A DNA stretch of 64,000 nt from Lagopus muta (taxonomy: Eukaryota > Chordata > Aves > Galliformes > Phasianidae), in the NCBI RefSeq assembly GCF_023343835.1, contig NC_064437.1, positions 9,575,001-9,639,000 on the forward strand, given 5' to 3'. This document shows positions 11,131-23,500 of this stretch, one piece after another. The first letter of the stretch is position 1; each line of letters starts with the position of its first letter. A program made the translations under genes and the position numbers. The notes below the pieces were generated by a model. It did not search any database, was not told the origin of the DNA, and saw only the letters and a program-made list of their open reading frames with translations.

Positions 11131-12565
11131 TCCCCAGGGCAGGCCAGGCAGGGCTGCATGCGCCCGGCGCCGGCGAGGCGGGGAGGACGGGCTCTAGCAT
11201 TCAAACGGCAACCGAGGCCAGAGGAACCGACACAAATCTCAATTCAGCTGTTACTCCAGTAGAGGTTGTATATATGGGAAGGCAAATCTGTGTAGACCTG
11301 ATGTGACTCCCTCTCTGGGCTGCTCCGGACATTATGCCATGCTAGCGGACAGCCGCGTAGGGCGCTTGCACCACATTTTAGACTCGTAGTTTGTTCTTTT
11401 CTTTGGCTCCCGATTTCCGTCCCTCCCTCCGCGCCCCACCCCGCCTCCTCCCTCTCCCGCCCCGTAGCCACCACGTCCCCGGCATGGGCCGTCCCCGCCT
11501 TCCCTTCTTTCTTTTTGCTGGTTTTATGTTTTCAGGCCTTGACGGCTGCTGCAGCGCGTGCCCACGCCGCGCTCCTAGAGACTCAGCAGTGTCGAGACGG
11601 CCCCCGCCCTCCCCGCCAGCCCCAGCCTCTCCCCGAGCGCCTTTCTCCCCTCTTTTTGAATCGACACTAACCCCTCTCTGACTCCTGTATGTGACAAACG
11701 CAATCCGTCTCTTTATGTTCAAGGTGAAGTGCCTGTATTCTCCGCTGCAGAGCCCCTGGCAGCCCTGGTGCGGGCTGCGGGGCCCCGGAGGGCTCCCTTC
11801 AGTGGGGCAGGGGCCCGGCGGGTGGGTAGGCGGGCAGCAGGGGGGAGGTGACAGCGTGCAGAGCCCCCGTCCCGTCCGCTCGTGCCTCTCGGGGATGGGT
11901 GGGATGCCCAGCCCTGCCCCAGCACCACCGACCCGTCCCAGCTCCGCCGGGGCCAGGTGTGCCGCAGCACCGCGTCCATTGCCGGCGGTGGACGTGCCAG
12001 CGCGCGCTGGCCCCGACCCACAGGTACCTGGAGCAGGGGATCTGTAAATCGGCCCAGGTCCCCCGGCCCGCTCCCCTCCCGCTCCCCCGGTTCCCATGCT
12101 GAGGCTCAGCCCCCGCGTGCCCGCGGTCCCCGCACTCCCCGTGCCCCTCGCGGGTCCCCGCGGATGCTCAGCAGCAGCTGGCTTGTTGCCTGAGAGTTGC
12201 CGAGCGCGTCCCCTCTGGCTGGGTGGGTTCGCAGTCGGGGGCAGCCACGGGGCAGGCTGAGGGCGTGCAACCCCAGTGTCACCCAGTGTCACCCAGCCCC
12301 GGGGCCCTGCTGAATGGAGCCCTCATCCGGGTGCTGACCTGCAGGGAGGCTGCAGCCCCGGGCCCGTGCGTGCATGGCCTGGAGCGAAGCCGGTGACGGC
12401 AGCCAGAAGGGCAATACAGGCACTGAACTTGGCGGTACATGACTGCATGGTGTGTGGTGTTCCAGTTAAACCAACCGATAATGCAAACCCAGCATTTTCA
12501 TTGTCTAGTTATTCCAATCCTTGCTGTAAATGTGCCACATGAATAAAGTTTGGGGGTAAAGGAGC
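11131..12565 (+). other. ERI3: ERI3 3' UTR
   Basis: The UTR runs from the stop codon to a poly(A) signal about 1.4 kb downstream. Much of it is unusually G/C-rich, with a C/T-rich stretch at about 11405-11470 and CpG-rich sequence at about 11750-12200. That composition explains long but meaningless open frames on both strands. The last 130 bases become AT-rich. The exact cleavage site is inferred. Confidence 0.7.
12542..12547 (+). terminator. ERI3: ERI3 poly(A) signal AATAAA
   Basis: AATAAA sits in an AT-rich context and is followed by a G/T-rich stretch (TTTGGGGG, then TGTGCCC about 25 bases on), as expected of a vertebrate cleavage region. It is the first good + strand signal after the ERI3 stop codon. 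Confidence 0.75.
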
Positions 12566-14099
12566 CCAGGCTGTGCCCATGCATGTGTGAGTGCAATGCG
12601 GGATGGAGTGGGCTGGGACGGGGTGTGCTGGATGAGACAGGGCAGCAGGACAGCCGCTGCCCTCCCTGGGGGTACGGCACCCAGCTCACCCTTTATGGGT
12701 GCCATGTGCCAAAGCGGGCTTTGGGGCTGCGGATGGGAGCGCTGCCCCATCACAATCTCCAGCACAACCACCATGAGGTGTCCGTCCCTTTCTCCCACCA
12801 CCTCGGACGCTTGAGGGCCTGGACAAGCTGTCCACGTGCTGTGTGCCCCCTGCACGGATCAGCCCCAAGGATGCCACCATCCCATCCCAGCTGAGCTGCG
12901 TCCCAGCAATGCCCAGAGCAGGGTGATGCCGTCACCAAGCTACCGCCAGCATCTGTCACCTCCCCTGCCCTGCAGCCTCGGCATGCATCAACTTCAACCC
13001 CGGGCATCAATCAGGGCCATTGTGAGCTGCACTGCACTGAGCCACCAGCTGTGCAGCACCGTGACGCAGAGTCACACTGCTGGCAGGGCACCTGGCAGCC
13101 CTGGGGACAGCACTGCAGCCTGGTCCCTGCTGGAACCTGCCAAGCAGCTGGAAGGAAGCGGGCAGCTCCAGGAGGGAAGGGGCAGCCCCAACCCAAGCAA
13201 AGGTCACGGGGGCTTTAATGGCTCCCTCTGTGCAGCCCCCAATCAGCTTTATTGAGCTATTTTCGATGGAGTCGTCTAATTAGTTTTCTATGAAAACTAA
13301 GAACTTGGCCTTTGCCCTTTACTCCTGCAGGCGAGAATGTGACTCAGAGGACGTTGTCACGGCGGATCGATGGCCAGTTACACTTGAAAGGCAGCACAGA
13401 GGGGTCGAGAGGGTGGGCAGCCTGCTCTGCACAGGGGGAGCACACGGCTGGGGCCACCTGCACCTGCAGTGCCCGAGCCCCAGCCACCACTACTGGTGAT
13501 AGTAGAGATGCTGCAGCACACCCAGGATGCTGTAAAACATGGGGTGACCAAGGCAGCTGGCTTCACAGCCAGCATCACTTAGAGTAGGGAAAGTTTTAGG
13601 GCTGAATCCAGGTACACAAGGCAAGATGGAGCCATCTGCACCACACTGGGATGGGATCCCCGCTGAACCACCCCCTCTGTACTGCAGGCAGAGGCCGGCC
13701 CTGCCACCAAGCACCCCGGGACGGGCCAGGCAGCCCTGCTCTCCTCCTGCAGGTCCCCGTGCTCTGAGCAGCACGAGGTGGGAGGCCCTGCGGCCCCACT
13801 GCGTGCCGGGCAGACGGCAAACAGAGGGTGGAATTTGCACGGCTACAAGTTAAATACAGCACACACACAGGGTTGGTCAGAGCCCCTGGCACGGCTGCCT
13901 TCACGGGATCCGCTTAACGGGGAAATAAAAGGGCCTGAGAACCCACGCAGCAGTGTGAACAGATGCCCTATAAAAATCAAATACGTGGTAATCAAGGGGA
14001 CCAAAAGGTACGTTTAAAAACAAAAACCCACCCTGGAAACAAAGGAGCCGGGCTTTGTGGCTTTCCTGGGAGGGCTGCGGAATTAATGGGGAAGAGCAC

Positions 14100-14300
14100 A
14101 TGTGTTTGATAATCTTTATATGGCAAAAGACCCATCTTTCAAATATGTCACAAATTCATATTAATCACCTTCCTATTGCCTTCTGCGGCGCAGCTATTCC
14201 AGTCGCCTTGGGCAAAATTGGGAACTGTCTGGTTAAAAAAAATGTTTTACATTATAATTTACAAGAGCCTACAAGTCTAGTTTCTTTTAATGGAAAGAGC
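14100..14300. promoter_or_regulatory. Putative non-coding element between ERI3 and DMAP1
   Basis: This AT-rich unique segment holds GATAATCTTTATATGG, TTCATATTAATCACC and CATTATAATTTACAAG, and ends where an AT microsatellite begins. It could be a regulatory element or part of a 3' UTR. No reading frame is supported. Confidence 0.28.
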
Positions 14301-14325
14301 GATTAAACAACAAAAAAAAAGAGTG

Positions 14326-14398
14326 GAATATATATACACCCTGGTATATATACACTATATATATATATATATTAAAATATATATATATATATATAAAA
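14326..14398. repeat. (TA)n microsatellite
   Basis: An interrupted TA repeat with TATATACAC variants makes up almost all of this stretch. It is simple-sequence DNA. Confidence 0.9.
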
Positions 14399-15784
14399 GA
14401 CAGATATTGTAACTCCATCTGGAAAGAGAGAATGTTTGATCTTAACAATGTAACTTCTAGCTTTCAAACAGGCTCAGAAAACAAGAAGTCAGCAGGAGTT
14501 CAGATAAAGGAAGCTTAAAAGTCAAATAATTCTGACTCTGAACCCGAGACTTCTTAGACTCAAGGTCTTTTCCTTTACCCATTAATGGGCTGACTTGTGA
14601 GCTCGGGAACAAAGTGCTGCAATGTGAGGATTTCTGAGAGTCACTCATTACAGATCACTGAGTGGAGTCTGAGTTGCGGAAATCAAAGGATCCAATCTGG
14701 AGTAACTGGCTGAACTTCTGCTTGGAACTAATTTGTTCCGAGTTCGGCTCACCTTTCACCTCCCGAAGGCCCCGAGCACAGTCCCTACCGGGGTCAGCAC
14801 CAGGGGGATCCCGGCTCGGCTTTCATGGTCAGCGCCGGCACCGCGGCCCCTGGGAGGGGGGATGGCAGCCGCGGCAGGGACGAGGCGGCCATGGGCAGGC
14901 GGCACGGCGCAGGGCTTCCCGCCGGCCCCGGGGACGCCGCTCCTAAAGGGACACAGCGCCGACAGCAGCGCCGCGAGGAGGGACGGGGCAGCCGCTGACA
15001 GCCTGGATCTCGGGAGGCTGCTGCGCCCTCACCCAGCCCTGCCAACACCTGCAAAGGAATTGAGGCTTGTGGGGCACGATACGGGACATGGGGCTCGCCG
15101 TCCTGTTCCTTGCTTTGCCACTCGCTCCCTCCAACATCTGGAGCGAGATACTTCTCCCTGGGGAACCAAAGCTGGCTTCAGGGGAGCAGCTGGCTCGGAA
15201 CTGAACTAATCCATGCTTAATCCAACACATGGAGTGCCGCGGACGGGCAGCACAAAGGGATTCTCTAACTCGGAGCAATCTGTAAGCAGGGAGATCACTC
15301 GACTCTCCCCGAGGCAGTTCAGTGGCAAAGCACAGGCTGGAGCTCAGAGCCAGCTTGGCACAGCCGGCTTAAACCCCTGCAGCAGCCCTGGCAAAGGGCA
15401 GGGCATCACCAACAAACACCCAGGGCCAGGGCTGCAGCAGGGAGGCAGCATCGTGCTGCTGAGCAGGCAGGCTGGGAATGCCCCGACAAACACCTGCTCA
15501 ACAAACAGCTGTCTGCTTGCACTGCTGGCATTGCTAGCTCAGCACTGCAGCGGGACACACCTGCTCACATCCTGCCAGCTCACAGCAGGTTCTGGGCCAT
15601 GGGCTGCTGGTCCCCCACACTGCCTGAGCACCCAGAAGTGCAGGGAAGGTAGAGGGAAGCACGGTGCCTGCATCTGTCTGACACCCCAAACATACCTGAG
15701 CCACGCAGAAGGCGGCACAGCGGTCCCGTTCCCCTCCTCATGCAGATACCCCTCCAGCTGGGAGGTAATTTCTTCCCCCCTCTA

Positions 15785-15975
15785 AAGGTAGCATAAAATG
15801 GTCACAGTGTGAATGTGCTTGACCTTTTGTCTTGGACTAATCTAATTGTGTCGTCTTTGTGTAATCAGCCGGTAAAGGTCAGTGCTGTATTTAACATGGA
15901 GGCCCTTTAGGTACTGAATTTGCCTTGCAGTGAATTAACTTGATTATATTTCTTTCAAATATGTCAGAGACGAGG
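15785..15975. promoter_or_regulatory. Putative conserved non-coding element
   Basis: This unique AT-rich island contains CTAATCTAATTGTG, TGTAATCAGCC and GAATTAACTTGATTATATTTC, and two AAAGGTCA-type nuclear-receptor half-sites (on the - strand at about 15820 and on the + strand as GTAAAGGTCA near 15872). It lies between CT-rich and G/C-rich flanks. Confidence 0.35.
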
Positions 15976-16836
15976 TCAGTTTAACCCTCTCTGCGCTGCC
16001 CAGGCCCACCTCTTTGTTTCCATCTCCAAGAGGTGGGGCTGAGGAAGAACGTGGTCAGGAACACGTTTGGGCTCTCCCTCCTGCAGCCACGGCCGCTGCC
16101 ACCAGCGCCTTCCTTCCCATCAAGGGTTGTGGAGGGAAGGCAGCGTGATGCGAAGCAGCCCCAAGCGTTCACCAACCGGGATACTGTGGACCGCATCGAA
16201 GGGTGAGATTGAATGCAGTGAAAGAAAGATGCAAAAGACTTCTTTGCGAACATGAACCTGTCTCGGTGGAACGCTTCCTTATGACTCCATGTTGTCACAA
16301 CTGAACAGGACATTACTCAAGTCCAGATTAATGCGTCACCTCTGCTGTTGACAGATAAGGTGTTCTGAATATCCTGCAATAATACATTATACATTTTAGA
16401 AAATAAAGGTCTGTGACGCTACCGGGGGCAGTATATCTGAGGCGTCAGGGATGCCACTGCGTGGAGATGGGCAGCTGTTTATCAGACAGTTCAGCTCAGC
16501 TGTTCCAGGGGAGCGCACAGAGGGGAAAGCAGCCTTGCCTGACCTCTAAGCACACCACTGCCTCAGGGCTGAGGGTGAGGGGCTGGGCAACTTGCCCTCG
16601 TAGAGTTAGGGAGGAGAGGGCTGCTGATGTACAACCTGCAGATGGACACGCACAGGTTGCTGTGGCAGGGCTTGTGGCGAAGCTTCAGTGGCTTCTAGAA
16701 CTCCGAGGTCTGGCTTTTCTTCCTCAGCGCTGGAAGCAGAGTATGGAAACACTGCTCAGCTCTTCAAATACCTCTCTCCTTCCCAAGCCTTCTGCCCCAG
16801 GCAGGATACCACTCGACTCCAGGGACTTGGGCAGGT

Positions 16837-16861
16837 CATGGCTCATCATATCAAGACTGCT
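16837..16861. repeat. 25-bp direct repeat, copy 1
   Basis: A 25-base sequence, beginning CATGGCTCATCATATC, recurs without mismatch at 17672-17696 in the same orientation. The two copies lie on either side of DMAP1 exon 10. Outside the 25 bases the flanks do not align. Confidence 0.85.
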
Positions 16862-17255
16862 TTTCCCGCTTGCTTCCCTCTGCTGAGCAGCCCTTACGTG
16901 GCTTGGAGGAAAATGCCTCAGGCCTGCAGCTGTACTGGCATCACTGCCGCTGCCCTGGTGCAAGCTCTCGTCAGGCAAAGCTTCACTGCTTTGGTCCACG
17001 ATGGCACCCACATCAAGCCATCTGCCTGCATGCAGGATGAAGAAAGACCTGCTGACCCCACCTATAGCACCAAGAACACTGTCCAGCACAGGAGACGAGC
17101 CCAGAGAGCACTGGGACTTGGGGGAAAAGGCGTGCTGTGCTCCCTTGGACGCGCACGCCTGGAGGGAGAGCAGGGCAGCATCCCAGTGCTCGTCACGGCA
17201 TCTGCGTCGGAGACCTGAGTGCTCCCTGTTCTGCCCCCACAACCTTCCTTCTCAC

Positions 17256-17539
17256 CGAGTTGGGGGTCAGTGGTGCTCCTACTACGTCAATGATCTGGTC
17301 CTTGGCATCTCCTTTGCCCTCCTCGATGCCGATCCCTGTCTGGCCATCTGGATGGCTGCCTTCCACGCTGAGGGGGCCGATACTACCAGCTTTGGCCAGG
17401 GCCTCATAGCGATGCCGTAACATCTGAAGCTCGTATTCACAGTTGGCAAAGGCTTGCTTCAGCTCATACAGCAGTACCAGGTCGCTCCGCAGCTCGTTGA
17501 ACATCTGCACGATCTCCTCCGTGGGCATAGGGTTGAGAT
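17256..17539 (-). CDS. DMAP1: DMAP1 coding exon 9 (last one found; adjacent to the 25-bp repeats)
   Basis: It completes Asp350 and encodes residues 351-444, including LNPMPTEEIVQMFNELRSDL, VLLYELKQAFANCEYELQML and the closing DQIIDVVGAPLTPNS. The donor TCG|GTGAGA is good. If unspliced, the frame would continue for 20 more codons to a stop at 17193-17195, giving a different tail. Human DMAP1 continues after the same Ser with a basic, serine-rich last exon. That exon is the only missing piece. Residues about 400-430 (Gly-rich, GSHPDGQTGIGIEEG) vary between species. Confidence 0.96.
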
Positions 17540-20500
17540 CTAGGGAGAAAAAGGAGCCCTGTTAAACACCCAGAGCTACAACCCTGTGTCTGAAGATCCC
17601 TACAGAGGTCCAGTTCCAATGGCAGACCTCCACTGCCCTACAGCACGCATCCTGCTGCAGCCAGTCACACACATGGCTCATCATATCAAGACTGCTAGGA
17701 ACGGCTATGTGTTCTGGAAAAGGATGAGGCTCTGCATATTTGCCCTGTTGCAGCATGTGGCCTGCTGTTCGGCCACAGACTGCTCCCTGCTAGCACTGTG
17801 CTCACCCACACGAAGCCCAGGTGTTTTTCTGTACTCCAAGGCACAGCATGGCTGGAGCTCCAGAAAGCCCTTGAAATGCATATGCTTTGTAAAGCGGGAG
17901 TGGGAGGGCAGAAACCCCATCCTTGCCCTCATGGAAAGTGAGCTCAAAGAGGCACTCAGATCCTTCCCCAAGGCTCAGCTGGCACTCAGCCTCAATCCTA
18001 CCATTCTACTAAATGCTTATATACCACAATTAATCTCCTTCCATCTATCTCTCCTTTAATGTCATTCAGAAGATATACCCATTTTTTCCCTGGACTGCTC
18101 CTAAAAGGGAAAAAAAAAAAGGAAAAAAAAGAAAACAAACAAACAAACCCAGTGACTTCTTCAGTTCTAAAGCAGAAAAGTGAAATCAGCCGGGTTGAGC
18201 TGCTTTTACCAGTTGCAGGAGGCTTTCAAAACCGCACACAGTCTCTGAGGCAACGTACCAAGCCAGGGACCCATTGGCCCAAAAAAAAACTAACAAAAGT
18301 TCAAAGAAGTCAGGGCTGGGAGCAGGCTCAGTAAGTAAGCTTGTGTAAATCACCGATAAGGATTTTTATTTTTCATTGCCCCCGACCCAGCGGGGGGAAA
18401 AGGAGCCATCAGGAATCCAACTAAAGGGCACCGCGTGCCGGGACCTGACGGCCCTGCAGGCCCTGTCCCTGCTGCATGGAGGGCAGCAGCTGCACTGCTT
18501 CCCCTCCAGCTACGTGCGGGCACCGTCCATGGCAAGTGAACCCTTCTTTCTGCTGCTAAGACACTGGAGTTCAAGAGTGAGGGCTGTGTGTTTACTCGCC
18601 TTTCAGCAGAGATGCTCCAGATTTTCACACAGCACGCCACCTATAAAGGGGGGATGAAAAGTCCCAGACGCATTTTGGACTTGCCACCACGAGCAGTAAA
18701 TTAAGAGGAAACGAAGCTTGAAAGCGAGACAGGGCAGCCCTGAACAATGTGTGTGCCATGGTCACTAACGCACTCAGAAGTACCTCTCCCTGCAAGGCTG
18801 AGATTTGCCTTCCTAATACTGCGCTGCCTCTCTTGATAGTTAAAAAGACCCAAACAAGAGAGAAACAAAGGGTCTTTTAAAACATTTTTCTACTGGGAGG
18901 AAAAAAAAAAAGAAAAAAAAAAAGCCCTGTGCATCTTGTTCTGGCTTTTACCCTCTTTCTCTTTTTTTTTTTTTTTTTTTTTAAACACATAAAATATTTT
19001 AAAAACCATTCACATACTGTTATTCAAGAAACTGGCTGTATTACTAGGGGAAAAAATAGCCCATCTCAAGAACAAAGGCTAGCTCTGTGTGTCTCTTTCT
19101 CTCTCGCGTGCCCCCTTTACTCACCTACTCCGAGTTCCATCAGCATCTGCTCCAGGGCTTTAATCTTCTTCTGTCCCACCGAGCTCGGCAGTTTCATCTG
19201 GAACACAAAGGTAACAGAGCCACACAGCTCAGAGATAGCCCTCACTCACAGCCGTCTAGTTCAAAAGGCAACAGAGCTTTTCTTTTTATAGTGCAGGGGG
19301 AACAAAAAAAGAAAGGGAAAGAAAGGAAAATCAAGTGGTAAGAGAAGGAGACAGGGGCTGAAAGTTTTCAGACTAGGTCCGAGGGCAGGTATTGAAAAGC
19401 CCGGTCGCGAAGGCTTTTATTTTCTCTCTCGTGTGTGTGCAAGACACGCTGTTTTACAGTTTCCATGTGTCACTGAATTAACAACAAAAGTTCTTCTTGG
19501 CTTCAAACCCTCTCCCGCGGTGCCCAGCCCATCAAAGGGCTCATTTACACAGTGGCTAATGTGCAACGCTGCCCTACTTTATTCGCTTTAGCCGGCCTGA
19601 TTAGACTCATGCGCTAACAGACTCACTTCTCCTTTTACCTGCTGAGCCCCAGACCTGTGGGATTCATTTACAGAGCGGGCTTTATAACAAAGGGGAGAGA
19701 CAGAGAGAGCACAGTTACTTGACTGGCGGAAGTGTGAACGCACATTTACATCGGAGCTAAGGGGCTAGGTGAGAGAGGCAGCATCAGATGTGAGCTATGA
19801 AAGGGAATTGGAGCTGGCCAGGAGAGGAAGAATGCATACACTTAGCAGGGTCCTTCCTCTGCATTCATTTGGGCTCTAGCAGGAGTGCGAGCTGCTCAGA
19901 CCAAGCGTTTATTAGATGACAAGCTGCACAAACGCAGCTGGCACAATATGGCAGGGACAACAGGGCTCCAAGCCCTGCGATGCATCCGCTAACAATTGGA
20001 AGAACATTCTTTCCTCGACAATGCTCAAAGACAGAGCAGGAGAAAGGCGATTCACAGTGCCAAACACCTTACTGGCCATCCGGCTATGGCTGGGTATGTC
20101 CTACTGCACCTCCACAGCCCCAGCTTTTCCACCCACCCCTGCAGCCAAGGATTAGAGGGCACCCTGTCCCATTTTTATACCCTGAGAGTCCTGGGCTCAG
20201 TGTCTGGGCCAGCCTGCCAGCCTGGAGCACCGTGAAATGATCCTGAGAGCAAGAGACTTTGGTCCAGTGAACTGTTCTGCCCCATAAGGAACCACCCAAA
20301 ACTTTTAAGACAAGCAGTGCAGCTCTGCTTGTGCCATCCCTGATGTCTAGGGCACAAGCCATTAACAGAAAGCCCAGCATCACAAGACCATCAAAGAGAT
20401 CCAGACAGCACGATTTTCAGAGCGATTTCAACACCTACATCATGGTGTTGAGGGCAACATCTTCCTAGCTAGAGACAGGACACCCTTTGGTCAAGCACCA

Positions 20501-23500
20501 GTGACAAAAGCACTCTGGACTTCAAGTCAACTGCAGCAACAGAGGACAAGAAATCAGAAAAGTTCACACCTGGCTAGGCACACAGACAGCAGTCGTGGTT
20601 TGCTGTGTCGAGGAAGAGCACAAGCTTTTCCCTGAGGAGGCTTTCACTAGCTCAAGGAACTATTAGCAACACAAACCACTGCTCTGGCAAAACCTTCAAG
20701 TACTGTGTGACCTGCTCCTGTCCAATGGAGTCTGGTCAACAAACACCAAGCCAAGGTCCTTAGTGGTGCTCCCAAAGACCAGAGGATGGGGCAGGCACAG
20801 ACAGCACAAGTCGATTTCACTACAAATAATGGAACACCAGAGATGCTGAAGAGCAGTGGGGCTGTTTGTTTAGTGTACAAATGTATCAATTAAACTTCCT
20901 TTCAATTCAGGCAGGAGGATCTGTCCTGTGAAGAGGAAGGCTTCATTGGTTTCTCAAAGCAAGAGTATATTTTAATTTTACCATCATTAAGAAAATGCTA
21001 TGATTTATGTGGCTGCTGTCAGACTAATATCTTTAGAATTTAGCTGGCTAAGCCAATTCATCTCTAAGACTGATGAAGGCTGATTGCTCTCTATGCAAAA
21101 TGTATTACAACTAAATGAGCAGTCTATTACTCAAATGCTGCTGATAATCTGTTAGCCAGGGTCCGTTAGCTGGGCTGCCTTGTTGCAGGAGAGAAGTCTT
21201 CATGTCCTGTATGGCTCAGACAGGCCCAAGCTCACTTCAGCAAGTCTTCTTTGTTCTGATGCCTTCGGCAGCTCACCAGAGATGTGCTGGAGTGCTCTGA
21301 GGAACGAGGTCACAGCACAGCTCCCTGGCTACTGATGAGCACGCTGGGATGGGTGCTGTCTGAAGGCCCTCTCTCTGCATTACCAAAAAGCAACATCCAG
21401 GGCAACCTCAGTGCCTACCCCACAGCTCTGGGGATGCTCTTGGCACTGTTGTGAACTAAGCCCTCTGCAGAGGCTAAGGGAAATTCCTCAGAGAACTCCA
21501 GCAAGCAACCACAGCTTCCGAGGTGAATGGCATTTGCCCTTTTCTTTCCTTCCTTACACTAGACTATTACTGTTATTTATTATCTTTAAAGTCCCCGTAT
21601 AATAATAATACCTGGGAAACAGATTGCTCTAGTCAGAAAACTGATTAGCTGGGATTTTTGAGGTTACTATATTTCGGATGCTCCACTCCTTTGACAGCTT
21701 CTCCCTACAGCCCTGTTCGCAGCACCAGCCCGCGCTTATAATTACACCAACGTCGCTTTTGATTTAAGGACTGCAATCCTCTGTCCTTGCTATAAACAAC
21801 CCGCACTAAACACATGAACCACATGTATCAGGAGAAAAATAAATAAAGAGTCACAGAAAATTGCGTGGACCAACAGCACGGGGCCCCAGAGCCTCCCTGC
21901 ACAGAGGCAAAGCCTTGCTGCTCCAGGGAAACTGCGCAGAGCTTCCAAATGATACAGGATTTTCCATGCCTTTATTTAATGCTTGAGACATCCCGCCAAC
22001 AAAACCTTGCTAATTCACACTAATGACCAGGAGACCTACTGCAAATTAATTGCAAATCGGCAAAACTCATTAAATGAACAAACATGGTAAGAAATAACTG
22101 AAGATACAACCTCCCCAAACGGACTCGTTCCATTTGTATCCGTGTGCCACTCAATTTCCATGATTTATGATAATACTTTTAAGCACAGTCATAAATGTAT
22201 TTATTTCGGAAGAGTAATGATGGCTGTGTAATTGCAGAGCCTGCAACACAACGCCCTGTTGTGTCCTGCAGCATCATCAGCTGGCAGGTAGCAATGAGCA
22301 CGGGGGTCTGTGCTGGGAATGGGGCAGGCCTGCAGAACCTACAGGAACAGATTCAGCTAAACACCACTTGTGATTGTATTTCTATGACCACCTCAGATGT
22401 CCTGCTCTTGTCAAAGCTCCATTTTTGGCACTCCCGAAAATCCTGTGCTGATGATCAAACTTTCTGTTTTGGTCTCTCACCAAAAGCCAAGAGTTTTAAA
22501 TGGCTGACCAGTGGTTATTTGGACATCTCACATGACATTTCGCCCTCCCTGGTGCTGCACTCCATTTTAATTCAAGACAGGCTTTTCCTCGAAGTCATCC
22601 TTCCCCAACCCCCAACAAAATTGTCCTAAAACCGTTAATGCCAAGAGCTCCACACTTCTGACCTGTGTCTCTGCAGCTATAAAACCGTGGTTTTACGCAC
22701 CAGGTCCGTTGTGCAGCATTATAATACAGCTCACTGACATTGAAAACCACCTTCTTTGTGGATTTCAGCAGCATTCCAAGAAAACTTTCTCATTAGGCAC
22801 TTTCTTCATGGATGCCTTTAGAGTACTGAGTTGTTTCGTGGGTTTCCAGGAAGACGGAGTGCTGAAGTTTCAGGTGAATAATGCTGTCTGCATTTTCTGG
22901 CTGAAGATGGGGAAAGAAGGTCAACCTGTTCCTTGCTATGGCTCTACTCTGCAGGAACACACAGCCTCCACTTTTGCATGGTTTTAAGACTCAAGGAAGG
23001 AAAGAACCATATTACGTATTTTAGCTTCAGAGCTCTGGAATTTAAAAGACCCCAACAGATAAACTCAATTTCAAGTATGAATGTGCACATTTCTGGCAAT
23101 TTAAAGGACTTAATTGCTCAGAACTAAAGCGGTACAATGAGAAGTGGGTGGGTAATTACAAGGGATATATGCAAAAGTTGGAAAAGTTTGAAATTACACA
23201 GATGTTCTCTACCTCAATGAATGCACACACCTTCCTCTGTCCCAGCTTACAGCCACAGACCCCGTGTCTTACAACAGTGCCTGCTGCTCTGCCAGACTGA
23301 GATTTAGGAAAGATGATAATTAAGAAAATATATATCATAGTGCCATGCCATCCCTGTGATGCAATGTAACATTAAACCCCTTTGGGTAGGCGTGGGACCA
23401 TCAACTCACCCCATCAGTGAGGCACAATGCTAAATAAAACAATACTTTAGGAAAGCATGTCCACATTAACTTTTGTAAGTGCTTATTTCAGGCTTTGTTT

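Larger units (their letters stand above)
12566..17255. other. Space between convergent ERI3 and DMAP1; expected to hold the missing DMAP1 last exon
   Basis: No exon with recognisable coding similarity was found here on either strand. DMAP1 should end in this interval with a short basic/serine-rich exon and a - strand poly(A) signal. The only good - strand AATAAA seen is at about 13248-13253 (TTTATT on +), and its connection to DMAP1 is unproven. The interval also contains AT-rich islands near 14100-14300 and 15785-15975, an AT microsatellite, and a + strand AATAAA near 16401. Confidence 0.55.

Noticed and set aside
11378..12292. 304-codon open frame on the - strand across the ERI3 3' UTR
   Set aside because: It is Gly/Arg/Pro-rich low-complexity translation of stop-poor G/C-rich DNA, antisense to a UTR. 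No domain, splice structure or promoter supports it.
16724..16905. Candidate DMAP1 last exon on the - strand (acceptor near 16905; frame QREASGKSS...)
   Set aside because: An AG acceptor and an open frame exist, but the translation has no basic/serine tail like other DMAP1 proteins and contains the 25-bp repeat. The similarity is too weak to call.
16640..17700. Box C/D snoRNA at the ATGATGA motif in the 25-bp repeats
   Set aside because: No CTGA box D at suitable distance with a pairing terminal stem could be found around either copy.
22195..22629. 144-codon + strand frame in the DMAP1 intron
   Set aside because: It has no recognisable domain, no splice support, and lies among enhancer-like non-coding sequence.
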